Assembly: GCF_029931775.1 (NCBI RefSeq)
Contig: NC_079332.1
Coordinates: 18,545,803 to 18,609,802 of the forward strand
Origin: Euleptes europaea
Taxonomy: Eukaryota; Chordata; Lepidosauria; Squamata; Sphaerodactylidae
Reading direction: 5' to 3'
DNA length: 64,000 bases
In this document: one piece after another, positions 33,201 to 45,200 of the stretch
Layout of the letters: each line of letters opens with the position of its first letter
Numbering within the stretch: the first letter of the stretch is position 1
The notes under the pieces: generated by a model
What the model saw: only the letters and a program-made list of their open reading frames with translations
Databases searched by the model: none
Told to the model about the DNA's origin: nothing
Made by a program: the position numbers and the translations under genes

Positions 33201-36200
33201 TAATACAGCAGCAAGACATCCTGGGAGAGGGGAGAAAAGGCCAGTGAGAGGGACGTGAAGGGTGAGTCAGATAGCCACCATCAAAGCAGAAGAAGAGTTG
33301 GTTTTTATATGCCAAATTTCTCTACCACTTAAGGGAGAATCAAACCGGCTTAACAATCACCTTCCCTTCCCCACAACAGACACCCTGTGAGGTAGGTGAG
33401 GCTGAGAGAGCTCTAAAAGAGCTGTGACTAGCCCAAGGCCACCCAGTTGGCTTCATGTGGAGGAGTGGGGAAACAAATCCAGTTCACCAGATTAGCCTCC
33501 GCCGCTCACATGGAGGAGAATCAAACCCAGTTGTTCAGGTCAGACTCCACCGCTCCACACCACCGCTCTTAACCGCTACCACGGGTCCTCCCACCTTCCC
33601 ACATGCTAGATTCAAAGTAGCGGGCCCCCTTCACTGGCCTCCCCCAGGCTCTATACCTGACACAACAGAGGAGGGGTGGAGGCCCTGCTTCATTGTTCAA
33701 GCATAAAGACAATCTGATCTTTTAATTGGTTCTTGTAGGTTATCCGGGCTGTGTGACCGTGGTCTTGGAATTTTCTTTCCTGACGTTTCGCCAGCAACTG
33801 TGGCAGGCATCTTCAGAGGATTAACACTGAAGGACAGTGTCTCTCAGTGTCACGTGTGTAGGAAGAGTAATATATAGTCAGAAAGGGGTTGGGTTTGAGC
33901 TGAGTACTGTCCTGCAAAAGTAATGTGCTAATCATTGTCCTGTAAGTATCAAGATAATGTGCTAATGAGGGTATGGTATGTTAATATGGAACCATTGTAT
34001 CTTGAAGTGATCTGTTAATGTGTGTAATCCCAGGCTAATCTGCATGGCTATTGTTGACTGTTGCCTTTGTTAGTCTGGAGGTTTTCAGAACAGGAAGCCA
34101 AGCCTTATTCATTCTTAAACTCTCCTCTTTTCTGTTAAAGTTGTGCTGATGTTTATGAATTTCAATGGCTTCTCTGTGCAATCTGACAAAATAGTTGGTA
34201 GAATTGTCCAGTCTTTCAGTGTCTTGGACACAGGGTCTTATTCCAAGATACGTGTTCGTATCTCTTCTCCTCGCAGACAAGACACACAGCGAATCCCGTG
34301 ACTCGAGGGCCAGCCTCGGTCAGTTACAACTGAAGCACGCTCTGGTGAGAAGCAGCCACACAAGGAGGGAGAAGACCACCCCTGAGGTGAGGGAAACAAC
34401 TCCGGCTTCAGACCCCCTGAGGAATTATTCCATACTGTCCTACGCTTGAATCCAAACCTGTCCTCGAGAGCCAGTGTGGTGTAATAGTGTTGGGCTGGGC
34501 TCTGAGAGACCCGGGTTCAGATCCTCGCTGGGTGACCTTGGGCCAGACACACCCTCTCGCAGCCTAACCAACCTCACGGGGTTGTTGTGAGGATAAACAC
34601 AAGAAGAGGAAAATGCTAATTTGGGACCCCACTGGGGAGAAAAGTGCGGTATAAATGAAGAAGAGGAGTTGGTTTTTATGCACCGACTGTCTCTACCACT
34701 TAAGGGAGACTCAAAGCAGCTTACAATCTCCTTCCCCTCCCCTCCCCACAACAGACACTCTGTCGGGTAGGTGAGGCTGAGAGAGCTGTGACTAGCCCAA
34801 GGTCACCCAGCTGGCTTCATGTGGAGGAGTGGGGAAACCAACCTGGTTCACCAGATTAGTGTCCGCCGCTAATGCAGAGGTGGGGAATTAAACCTGCTTC
34901 TGCAGATTAAATGAAGCAAATGAGGAGCTCATTGTGGCAAATATTTTATCTTCAACCTCACAACAGCCCTGTAAAGTAGGCAGAGAAAGAGAGGGAGAGA
35001 GGCTCATCCCAAGGTCACAAGTGAGCTTCTTAACTCTGTGGATTTGAACCCAGAACCCCCTTAGACAAGTCCAACACTTTTCCCTTCATGGCACAATCTC
35101 TCTATTCCAACATGTCGCCATTGAAGGGTTACCTCTCGAGAGCAGAAAGACCACAGGCAGATGGCCTACCTCTTTAGGTGTGGCTGTCAGTGTGGTGTAG
35201 TGGTTAAGAGCGGTGGTTTGGAGTGGTGGACTCTAATCTGGAGAACCCCCGCTTCTCCACATGAGTGGCAGAAGCTAATCTGGTGAAGCGGGTTGGTTTT
35301 CCCGCTCCTCCACACAAAGCCAGCTGGGTGATCTTGGGCTAGTCACAGCTCTCTCAGCCCCAACTAACTCCCAGGGTGTCTATTATGGGGAGGGGAAGGG
35401 AAGGTGATTGTAGGCCAGTTTGGTTCTTCCTTAAGTGGTAGAGAAAGTCGGCATATAAAAACCAATTCTCCTTTTCTTTCTTCTACTGGCCTCACCAGAG
35501 GCAGCCCGACAAAGTGCACTGAGCGCCCACCACCCTCTCACCTTGTCACTCCTCAGCACCACCTCCTGGAAAGTGTCTGTGGCAACTTCTCTGATTCTGT
35601 GCTGAGCGCCGGAGTGGGCCGGCCGCGTATGACCCACCAGGCACCTTTTCAGCGGGCTGTACACAACACTGTAGTTCCGAATAAAAGTTTCTAAAAAAGA
35701 GGAGGTCAATGTTCAGAAGGTTATTTTAACTTTGTGAGCTGGGCTGGGACATCACAAAAGCAAACGTCCAGTCTGACAAGCCGCTCTACAAGAGAACTTC
35801 AGCAGGGCTGGGCATCAGTGGATGTTTTGGGAGATCATAGAACACGAGAAAGGGACTTTTTCTGCCTCTTGTTTTCACAGCTCTTGGACACACGGATCTG
35901 CCTTCTGCTGAATCAGACCCTTGGCCCATCTTGGCCGGTACTGTCTACTCAGACCGGCAGCGGCTCTCCAGGGTCTCAGGCAGGGGTCTTTCATGTCACC
36001 TCCTTGCCTGATCTCTTTAACTGGAGATGCCGGGGATCAAACCTGGGACCTTTTGACTGCCAAGCAGAGGCTCTTCCACTAAGCCAGCCCACCCCCCACT
36101 CACACTGAGCCACTCCCCTCTTAGCCCCAGCTGTCCTGGGATTCAAATCAGGTATTAGACCAATGGCTTATCACCCCCCAAAATTTCAGTGTTCGGTAAA

Positions 36201-39200
36201 AAAAAATAGAGCACACAGCCAAGTGTCTAGTTCTCAGTGTTATGCAGGAAAAAGCTGCCGTTGTTAAGGGTTCGGCGATCCCCCCACAGGCCTCATCCTG
36301 CCCCGTAACCTACAGAAGGCAGACCAATTTCCGCAACGTCAACTCCTACGAGCAGCGCTACTAAACTTGCTTGATTGGCCGAGGCTGGGGTTGGCGCAGC
36401 TCAAAAACTTGCAGTCATAGAATCACAGAGTAGGAAGGGACCACCAGGGTTATCTAGTCCAGCCCTCTGCACAATGCAGAAAATTCACAACTACCTCCCA
36501 CTACATCCCCAGTGACCCCAACCCTCCCCCCGCCATGCAGGATCCCACAATCAAAGCGCTCCCGACAGATCGCCATCCAGCCTCTGCTTAAAGACCTCCA
36601 AAGACGGGGACTCCACCACCCTCTGAGGCAGGGCATTCTACCGTCGAGGGCCACGGTCCTGTGGAACCTTCTCCTGCATAAGCCGACTGGAGTGGAGGCG
36701 GCGTGCACAAGGGCCATGCTGCACATGGCGTGGCCTTTTCAAACAGGCTCTGTGGAGCACGGCAGGGTTGGCCCAAGGTCTGTGCTTCCCCTGGGGACCC
36801 TCAACTCTCTTCTTGTGTTCGCTTTAGTTCAGAACCGATACTCTACCTCAGGGGTCCCCCCAACCTTTTTGAGCTTGTGAGCACTTTGGGAATCTGGACA
36901 CACAGACTGGTGGGCGCAGACCCAAAATGGCCAGAAAAAATGGCTGCCACAGGAGGCGGAGTCAGCAAAAAAAAAGGGCTGCCATGGCTTACCTTCAGTC
37001 ACATAGTGAAGAAGAAAAAGAAGAGTTGGTTTTTACATGCCGACTTTCTCTACCACTTAAGGGAGACTCAAACCGGCTTACAATCCCCTTCCCCTCCCCA
37101 CAACAGACTCCTTGTGAGGTAGGTGAAACTCAGAGAGCTCTAAGAGGACTGTGACTAGCCCAAGGGTTTCATGTAGAGGAGTGGGGAATCAAACCCGGTT
37201 CTCCAGGTCAGAGTCCACCGCTCCAAACCACCGCTCTTAACCACTACACTATGATGGCTCTATCATGATGTGGTGGCAGCTGCTGCCAAAGCTTCAAGAA
37301 ATCTCCACAGCCAATCAAATCTCCAACGGCCAATCAGAAACCCTGCTGGCCCCATCTGGCCCCACCCATTTCCTAAAGCACTAGATGGGCACCAGGGAAG
37401 GTGTCAGCGGGCCCCATGTTGGGGACCCCTGTTCTGCCTTGTCTAAGTCTTTTTATAATATTAAGAAATTGGGAGAGGAGAGAAAGAAAGGTGATTGTAT
37501 CTGAATAACCAGAGCAAACAGGGAATTGTGTCCAGTAAAGAGGCTGGCTCATGTCTGAACAAGCCCACAGAGTGGCAGACAGAAGCTGTTGGATGAACCA
37601 TGCGCTCCCCCTCCCACTCTAGGCACACGGCTGCCAGCCGAAGCAGGTGAATCGGGCGGGTGCAGAGGACAGCGACGAGGATGATCAGGGGCCTGGACAC
37701 CCAGCCCTACGGGGAAAGGCTGAGGGACTTGGGAATGTTCAGTCTGGAGAAGAGGAGGTCGAGGGGGGACAGGATTGCTCTCTTTTAAGTATTTGAAGGG
37801 CTGTCCTTTAGAGGAGGGCAGGGAGCTGTTCCTGTTGGCTGCAGAGGGCAGGACTCACAATAATGGGTATAAATCATGGGCAGAATATACTAGTTGGATA
37901 TTAGGAATTTTTTTTTTTACAGTAAGAGTTTGACAGTGGAATTAGCAACCTAGGGAGGTGGTGAGCTCCCCTTCACTGGCAGTCTCGGACAAGCACTTGT
38001 CAGGGATGCTCTAGGCTGATCCTGCATTGAGCAGGCGGTTGGCTAGATGGCCTCTATGGACTCTTCCAACTCTTCCATTCTATGATTCTAACCCACCTCC
38101 CAGCCTTGGCCCCTTGCCAGCAGAACCCATGGGGTGGGGGAGGGGATGTGCTCTGGAGGAGGCTGGCCAGAGCACCCCACCCACCCACCCCGATCTCAGT
38201 AAAAGGTGCAGGATCCGCCTCTCCGGAGAGACATCTTTGGTTGCTGGGGGAAGAGGAGGAGGAAGCCGGCACATGGGTTTTATGGTCTGGTAGCTACTTC
38301 TGTGCTAACATTTTAATAGCGGTTTAGTTTTATGGGCCGCTGTAAGTGTTCCAAGCCACCTCAAGCACAGGAGAGGCAGGAGAAAAATATTTTTAAGTAA
38401 CTTTTTTTTTTTAAATGGGCCATTTTTAATCAATAGCTCCTGCAAAACTAGCTACGGTTCTGACAACATCTTCTCCTCTGGACATATTCCCAGGGAAGAG
38501 AGCTGTTCCATACCTAGATGAGATCGGATCAGGGCCTGGCCCTGACCCAGGACATAGTGCGCCTCTTCCTTCAGGTCCACGATGACAGCAAACTCTTTCA
38601 GAGAGGCGACCTTCGGTGCCCCCAGCCTCTCCGCGTACATCCAAAAGAGATTCGAGTCCAGCAGGTAAAGGTTTAAGGTCTTGTTGGTCCGGCAACTCAA
38701 TCCCGTGAGGTCCGAGCGGGGGACAGACCCGTCCAAGAGCAGACCATCTCTGACCTCAATGTGAGGTGTAGAGCGGGGGGGTTCCTCTGTCCACCTCTTC
38801 CCACGGGAAGAAAAGGCCATTTCCAGGGGCAGCAGAGGGGTACTGGGGGAGCCAAAGAGACCCAGAGTGCCCCTGGGCACCGTCCGGCAGCACGCCGTGT
38901 AGTAGCTGAATGGGCTGTAAAAACTCAGGAAGTTGCTGCACAAGGAGGCGCTCTTGGAGACGACCTGGAGGAAAGTCCGCTCCTTGAGGTAGAAAGAGTC
39001 CAGGGCCGCCTCAATCTCAAAGAAGCTGCAGTGGGGGCTGCCCAGGCGGCTTGGCTGGACCCCCACACTCTGGTTGACGCACAGCTCACACACGTTATGG
39101 GTCCGGGAGATGGCGGGCAGCTGAGGCGGAAGCAGCACTGTGTTGCAGCATGGGGACGGGGAGACAGGGAAGGGCTCAGCCAGTGGGAGGGGGATGGCGG

Positions 39201-42200
39201 TGGCCGACGTCTCTCCCCCTCCTCCTCCTCCCCACAAGTGGTCGGTGCCTGGCCCTCCAGGGCCACTTCTGTTGCAGCTGCTGTAGGCCAAAGCCAGGCT
39301 GGAAATCTGCAGAGGGAAGAAAAGGGCACAGCATGGGTCTCCTCCTCTTACTGGGCCGTAGCGATCCGCAAAGTTGGGAGAAACAAGCGAGCAACCGAGG
39401 GCAGGGGGTCGGAGGAAACTTCCCCCTTGTGGGGAATTCTTCCCATGTCTGCCTGTCTGTTCAAAAATTTAGCCAAGCAAAGACCTTTTAGCCAAGCAAA
39501 GGCCTTTTAGCCAAGCAAACAGACATTTTTACCAAACAAATGGAACAAATGTCTAAACAGCAAGAAAAGCAGATGAATCAGCTAACTGAGATGTTAGCTG
39601 AAAAACTGGACAATGTAACAAAAGAAGTGAAAGAGGTGAAGACTCAGGTTTCCTCATTGCAATCAGATATGAAGACAATGGATGCTTCAGTTAAGAAAAT
39701 GACTGAAGAACATAAAGAAGTGAGGGAAAAAGTTGGAAGTCATGAAAAACAATTGGTAAAATGCAAACACAGGAAGAATCCACGAAAGAGCAACTTGCTA
39801 TGATGGACCTGAAAGTTAGAGAATCTAATCTACGCCTGTGAAATTTACCTGAAGATTGTGGTGATACCAGAGAATCATTGGTGAAAACATTGGCTACCTT
39901 ATTCCATATAGAAGAACACGATTTAGATCATTCGATTAACAAAATCTATAGGATGCCTCTGCCTCCTAAATTGAAGAGGGCAAAGGCAAGAGATGTTATG
40001 ATATCTTTCTATGATGACAGGATGAAAGATATAATTATGCAACAACACTACAAAGATCCAATAGTCCTGGAAGGTAATGCACTAATACTTCTTAAGGACA
40101 TACCAAGACATCTGATGACAAAAAGGAATATCTTCAAAGACTTTACAACATCTCTGAGGAAAAGTGGTATAGATGGCTGTTACCACAAGGACTTGCATTC
40201 ACCTACAAGGAAGTGAAATATACTATCACCACAATGGAAGATGTTGGGAAATTCCTGAGAAAATACAGGAGGGAACTGACAGGTCTTACACCAGACCAGA
40301 AACAAGATTAAACCAAGAAGAAGAAGATGACTCGGTCAAAGGAGCAGAGGGTGGATTATAAAACCTATATATTAACACTCTGACAATATGGCCAAAGTAA
40401 TTTCGTGGAATGTAAATGGTTTAAATGAAAAGGTGAAAAGAGGACGGATATTCAAATTTTTACAAAAACAAAAATATTCTTTACTATGTTTGCAGGAAAC
40501 TCATATCTCAAGGAAAGACAAAAAGTACCTAGAAAGAAACTCTCTAGGGCAAATCTTCATCTCTTCATCTAATACAAAAACCAAAGGAGTAGTCATTTAT
40601 GCACATGCATCATTTGCTCCTGAACTTGTATAAAAAGATGAGGGCAGAATAGCTATAATTAGAGCCAAAATACTAGGCCAAAAAACGCTGGTGGTAGGGA
40701 TCTACGCACCTAATGAGGGCAAAGCACAATTCTACAAACTTCATGATACTTTATTGCAACATGCTGAAGAACAAATATTGATAATGGGTGACTTTAATGG
40801 AGTTATAGACTGTGCGATTGACAAAAAATCAAAAGCCAAAGATGATAAGGAAGGCTGCCTTCCTAAGACATTTTTTCAACTTATAGAGGAATTTAAAATA
40901 CAAGACATTTGGAGAACAATGAAATTGTCATCAAGAGAGTATACCTTTTTTCCCACGAGACATGAATCACACTCCAGAATTGACATGATATGGGCAAGTA
41001 AGTCCATTTTCACGCAATTACATAAGGTACAAGTAATACCTAGAACTTTCTCTAATCATAATCCGGTTTCCTTTGAATGGAATAATAGACAAGCATTCAG
41101 ATGGAGGCTAAATGATAGACTTTTAAGAGAGGACAAAACAAGAAAAGAAATACACACTCTTATTAAAGACTTTTTTGAGATCAATATGAATGGAGAAACC
41201 AGTTTAAATATAATTTGAGATGTTTTTAAGGCTGCACTGAGAGGATTTATGATTCAGAAGAATACTGCATGGAGGAAAAAACAATTACAACAAACAAATG
41301 ACATACTCTAAGAATTACAAAACTTAGAGCAACAACTTATTATGGAATCTAAAGACCAGAGGAAAGATATTCTGTTAAAGATTGGTTGTTAAAAATCAAC
41401 TTAATCTGGTGGTTATGGAAGAAATGAATAAAAACATGAAATATGCGAAGCAGAGATATTTTGAACATGCAAACCGCCCAGGTAAATTATTGGCCAGTCA
41501 ATTAAGAGACTCCATGCAGAAGAAAATAATCAGTAAAATACAGACTGAAAAGGGACCGGTACATACTACAACAGATGTACAGAAAGAATTTGTATCCTTT
41601 TATACCAGACTATATCAAAAAGACCTTATTTCTGAAAAGAAAATGGACAAATAGTTGAGAACAGTGAATATTAATAAATTATCCCCCGAACAACATAGAT
41701 CTATGGATGTTCCAATTACAACAACAGAAATAGAAGAAGCAATATCAAAACAGAAAATAGATAAAACACCTGGCCCAGATGGAATTAAGGCTTTGTTATT
41801 TAAACTATTTAAAGATGATTTGAAGAATCCGTTCATGAAGGTATGTAATACCATATTGGATACGGGACTCTCTCCTGAGACGAGGTCCCATGCTTTTATA
41901 TCATTAATCCACAAAGATGGAAGAGACCCGGAAAGTGTAACTAATTATAGACCTATTTCTCTATTGAATGTGGATTACAAAATATATGCCTCTATATTAT
42001 CGAACCGACTTAAACAATGCATTACAACTTTGATTCATGAAGACCAAGCGGGCTTTGTTCCTGGAAGACAGATAAAAGCTCAAACCCAACCCCTTTCTGA
42101 CTATATATTACTCGTCCTACACACTTGACACTGAGAGACACTGTCCTTCAGTGTTACTCCTCTGAAGATGCCTGCCACAGCTGCTGGCGAAACGTCAGGA

Positions 42201-45200
42201 AAGAAAATACCAAGACCACGGTTACACAGCCCGGATAACCTACAAGAAGCAATGAACTCTGACCGTGAAAGCCTTCGACAATATAAAGCTGCTTTTATTT
42301 TTCTGACTGCTGAGAAAGCTTTTGACATGGTTTCATGGGAATATATGAAAAAAGTCCTGGAAAAAATGAACTTTGGTGTAAGATTTCGGACCGGAATTGA
42401 AGCTATTTACACTACGCAGAAAGCTAAAATATTAGTGAATGAATCAATATCAGATAACTGTGAAATACAAAAAGGAACCAGACAAGGCTGCCCGCTTTCT
42501 CCATTATTATTTATTTTGATTTTAGAAACTTTATGTTGTATGATACGCGATACAGATGTAATCCACGGCCTCAAGGTAAACAAACAAGAATTTAAAATGA
42601 GAGCTTTTGAAGATGACTTATTACTTATTTTGAAATGACCCGAATCAATCTATAAATATCCTGTTGGATGTATTGAAGCAATATGGTGATGTTTCGGGAT
42701 TCAGGATTAATCAAAATAAGACTCAGATATTGTTTAAAAATCTGTCAAAGGATGAACAACAAGATTTCATACATACTTCAAGATAGGAGAAAACTAACAA
42801 AGTAAAGTACTTAGGTACTTGGATTACGAACAAAAGTAAAGACTTAACAGTTAACAACTATGTTCAACTATGGGAAGTAGTTAAAAAAGATATGATATCA
42901 TGGTCCAATAAAAATATCTCCTTTTTGGGTCGTATCTCAGTAATTCAAATGAATATTTTACCAAGACTGTTGTTTTTGTTATAGAATTTACCAATAATTA
43001 CACAAACAAAATATTTTGATATGTGGAGGAAGAACTTGTTGAATTTTGTCTGGCAAGGGAAAAAACTTAGAATTGCCTACAAATACTTGGTTGATTCCAA
43101 AGAAAGAAGAGGATTTGCACTTCCAAATTTCAAACTATATGCGGAAGCATTGGTTTTTGTTTGGCTAAAGGACTGGATTCAATTGAAGAATACACGTTTA
43201 TTGGATTTAGAAGGTTTTGACAACAGATTTGGGTGGCACGGTTATTTGTGGTATGATAAACTTAAAAACCACTCGACTTTCCAACATCATATTGTTAAAT
43301 CCTCCTTAATAAAAACTTGGCTAAGATATAAACATCTTTTGGAAACCAGTACACCTCTACGGATCTCTACACAAGAAATGTTAACATTACGACCACTGAG
43401 ACCTTCCCAATTTGTAACGTATCAGGATCTTTTAATATGGGAAGACAACAAATGTGCTCTAAAAAACCATGAAGACTTAAAAGAACATCTGACTTGGTTT
43501 CAATACTATCAAATAAAATCTGTATATACACAGGACATGAAGATAGGTTTTATTTAAGATAAATCAATTTTACAACAAACGTTGGACAATAATGATCATC
43601 TAATTTCAAAGATGTACAAGTTGTTGTTAACAACATATACAGAACAAGACATTGGGCACAGACATTGGGTTACAATATTCTGTTGAATAGATGGGAAAGA
43701 CTTTGGTCAAGAGACATGAAACATATACTTTCACAATCATTAAGAGAGAATATTTACAAAATGATCGACAGATGGTATCTGACACCAAAAAACTTAGCTA
43801 AAATGTATAGAACAATGTCATCAAACTGTTGGAAATGTCAAGCTGAGGTTGGTTCCTTTCATCATGTTTGGTGGCTATGTGAAAAAGCAAAAAAAATTTG
43901 GGATATGATTTATAATGAACTAAGATTGATATTACAACAAAATATCCCTAATAATTAAGTATTATACCAGAATCTATATTGACTCAGAGATCTTTTTTGA
44001 TTTATGCCACTACTGCCGCAAGATTGGTTTATGCAGCAAAATGGAAAATGTCTGAGATACCTGATAAGACCAACTGGATACATAAAATGTTGGAACTAGC
44101 AGAAATGGCTAAACTTACTGCATTAGTAAATCAAAAGGAGAATATGGAATTTGTGGGAGAATGGGAGGCATGGACGACATACTGTTTAAATGAATTTAAC
44201 TGGGGAAATATTAAAGGCTATGTATTGATTTAATTCAGCCGATTAAAGTAGCAATAGTATTAATGTTAAAATTTATGTTTTAAGATAGCTGAATGTTCAT
44301 TTAAATTTACAATTGAAATACTATAATGAATTAGAATTTAAATACAAAGGGGAGAACAGAGATATTAAACAGATAGAGGAGGGAAGGGGGGAAGTCGATA
44401 TGTGAGAATATTTACATTGATTGAAAAGATACTTGGTTCTTGTAGGTTATCCGGGCTGTGTAACCATGGTCTTGGTATTTTCTTTCCTGACGTTTCGCCA
44501 GCAGCTGTGGCAGGCATCTTCAGCGGAGTAACAGTGAAGGACAGTGTCTCTTCAGTGTTACTCCACTGAAGATGCCTGCCACAGCTGCAGGAAAGAAATA
44601 CCAAGACCACGGTTACACAGCCCGGATAACCTACAAGAACCAATGAACTCTGACCGTGAAAGCCTTTGACAATATTTTGAAAAGATACTGTTTATGTTAT
44701 TGTAAGCTCTTGACCCATCGAACCAGAAATCACCACAGAGACAATCAGATTCCAAGCAGATGGCTTTACTGGTCAAATAGGCAATACAGTGCATTGAAGG
44801 CAAGATGACAGCTATGGTTTGTCTTGCCCGTTATTTGGAAATATAAGGCAGAGAAACGGCGGGAGATTACAAAGCATAAACAGAGCATTACTTCCCAGGG
44901 GTGGCGTTCCCAGGCTTTGGTATGTGTAGCCGTCCTTGAAGTCTGGACGGTTCAGCAGAGAAACGAAAGGAAACATCTAAACCGAGATAACAGCCTGACA
45001 TCCTGCTCCCCTTAAGGCCCCCTCCCATCCGGCAAGGGGGCTGGTCTGTCCGGGTAGGTATTGTGAAAAGCGTTGACGAGTTTGGGGGCGGAGACATCCC
45101 GTGCGCGAACCCATTCGTCATAGGCAGGGGGGAAGTGTTTCCAGCGGATCAGGTATTGCAAGGCCCCGTGGTGTATGCGGGAATCGAGGATTTTGGAGAC

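Larger units (their letters stand above)
40388..44233 (+). pseudogene. L1 ORF2 (endonuclease-reverse transcriptase), broken
   Basis: Endonuclease: [44 protein letters not shown] and SRIDMIWAS, with the catalytic Asn, Glu, Asp and His-type motifs. Reverse transcriptase: [61 protein letters not shown]. The catalytic box reads FEDD instead of FADD at about 42607. The C-terminal part has [18 protein letters not shown], the L1 cysteine-rich end. Stops occur, for example at 40631 and 41216. A Penelope-like fragment interrupts it at 42078-42284. Confidence 0.9.

Noticed and set aside
32887-33315. 142-codon - strand frame
   Set aside because: It overlaps the CGFC exon in a different frame and runs across the intron. 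The spliced frame gives the conserved thioredoxin sequence.
38761-39510. 249-codon + strand frame
   Set aside because: It is the antisense shadow of the TXNDC11 793-base exon, whose - strand frame matches a known protein over its length.
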